7,020 bases of DNA. Origin: Euryarchaeota archaeon UBA111 (GTDB lineage Archaea; Thermoplasmatota; Poseidoniia; Poseidoniales; Poseidoniaceae). Under the pieces are notes generated by a model. It saw only the letters and a list, made by a program, of their open reading frames with translations. It was not told where the DNA came from and searched no databases. Every line of letters starts with the position of its first letter. Position 1 is the stretch's first letter. The position numbers and the translations under genes were made by a program. The stretch is taken from NCBI GenBank assembly GCA_002506025.1, contig DAWS01000075.1:1-7020 (forward strand), given 5' to 3'. Positions 6,651-7,020 of the stretch are shown in pieces.

Positions 6651-6941
6651 ATGAAGCGTTCAAAAGGTCAGAGAGTAAGAACTCGAAGCATTCTAAGAAG
6701 AAGAAAAAGCGAGCGCAGTCGCTTGAATATCAGTCGTGTTATGCACGATTATGAAACTGGTGACCGAGTTGCCATTGTTTTGGACGGCGGCCAACAAATG
6801 GGTATGCCACATCGTAGATTTCACGGTAGAACTGGTTTTATCGAAAAGCGCCAAGGTGTCGCTTGGGTTGTCTCAGTGAAAGATGGTAATATGCAAAAAA
6901 CCGTCATCGCCCGACCAGAACACCTCCGCCCATTGGAGTGA
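6651..6941 (+). CDS. rpl21e: 50S ribosomal protein L21e
   Basis: This 96-residue, strongly basic protein has the normal length for archaeal L21e (eL21). The N-terminus is Arg/Lys-rich (MKRSKGQRVRTRSILRR), as expected for the rRNA-binding tail. The SH3-like barrel follows, with the family signatures YETGDRVAIVLDGGQQMGMPHRRFHGRTG (about 34-62) and the C-terminal VIARPEHLRPLE. In the family the middle motif usually reads GDxVxIxxxxSxxxGMPHxRFxGxTG, and the GMPH-RFHGRTG core is intact here. The protein is part of the large ribosomal subunit near 5S rRNA and the central protuberance. A perfect AGGAGG precedes the ATG. The gene lies between pus10 and rpoF and probably shares a transcript with the latter. 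Identification is secure. Confidence 0.97.
   Translation: MKRSKGQRVRTRSILRRRKSERSRLNISRVMHDYETGDRVAIVLDGGQQMGMPHRRFHGRTGFIEKRQGVAWVVSVKDGNMQKTVIARPEHLRPLE
6935..6938 (+). promoter_or_regulatory. Shine-Dalgarno site of rpoF inside the rpl21e 3' end
   Basis: GGAG, extending to GGAGTGA, lies within the last two codons of rpl21e and eight bases before the ATG at 6947. Placing the site in the upstream coding sequence implies co-transcription and probably translational coupling of the two genes. Confidence 0.6.
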
Positions 6942-6946
6942 ATAAA

Positions 6947-7020
6947 ATGAGTAAAGAAGAGAATTTTATCGACTTTGCAACTGTAAGAGATATGCTTGAA
7001 GGTGCCCAAGATCGCAGAGG
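6947..7020 (+). CDS. rpoF: RNA polymerase subunit Rpb4/RpoF, N-terminal part (cut by window end)
   Basis: Twenty-four complete codons are visible, beginning MSKEENFIDFATVRDMLEGA and continuing QDRR. The pattern of an acidic start, a short aromatic/hydrophobic strand and then a V-x-x-x-L-E helix is typical of the first residues of archaeal Rpb4 (about 110-120 residues). Rpb4 pairs with Rpb7 (RpoE) to form the RNA polymerase stalk that helps promoter opening and RNA binding. The gene starts five bases after the rpl21e stop with its own GGAG site. In many archaea Rpb4 directly follows L21e and is followed by a DUF655 protein and the rRNA dimethyltransferase KsgA. That context is the main support, because so few residues are seen. 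The 3' end is outside the window. Confidence 0.85.
   Translation, partial: MSKEENFIDFATVRDMLEGAQDRR

Noticed and set aside
1..7020. CRISPR array, insertion sequence, tRNA-linked integration site or toxin-antitoxin pair
   Set aside because: There are no regularly spaced repeats, no terminal inverted repeats or transposase, and no second copy of the tRNA 3' end in the window. The genes present are ordinary chromosomal ones.

Overview
The window reads as archaeal chromosome, most likely a planktonic marine euryarchaeon of the Poseidoniales (Marine Group II) or a close Thermoplasmatota relative. The evidence is an archaeal-type Pus10, eukaryote-like ribosomal protein L21e, the start of an archaeal Rpb4 (RpoF), a tRNA gene without encoded CCA, TATA-like boxes about 26 bases ahead of starts that lack Shine-Dalgarno sites, and GGTGA/AGGAGG sites ahead of the information-processing genes. 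The archaeal call is firm. The lineage call is inferred from gene content and protein style (SAP domain in a housekeeping enzyme, Pro/Gln/Met-rich membrane protein).

Layout. Bases 55-138 hold a complete tRNA-Leu (anticodon TAG). A small DsrE-like sulfur-relay-type protein lies on the minus strand (178-531). It faces away from a large RND/MMPL-family membrane protein (596-3736), and the short gap between them holds a self-complementary TATATA box that could serve both. Right after the MMPL gene, on the same strand, is a tetra-spanning membrane protein of unknown function (3768-4736) with a disordered Pro/Gln/Met/Ala-rich N-terminus. The last third is an information-processing cluster: pus10 (tRNA pseudouridine synthase, 4827-6536), rpl21e (6651-6941) and the first 24 codons of rpoF (6947 to the window edge). 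The L21e-Rpb4 neighbourhood is a well-known archaeal arrangement.

How the genes relate. The last three genes act in tRNA modification, translation and transcription and are probably co-regulated in part, with L21e and Rpb4 only 5 bases apart. The MMPL and tetraspan proteins may share an envelope function, but only adjacency supports that. The DsrE-like protein has no visible sulfur-relay partner here.

There is no mobile element, CRISPR array or obvious new defence or metabolic system. The most unusual item is the Pus10: it carries an inserted basic linker plus SAP-like domain inside its catalytic domain and an acidic N-terminal extension. No stretch longer than 300 bases lacks a gene.
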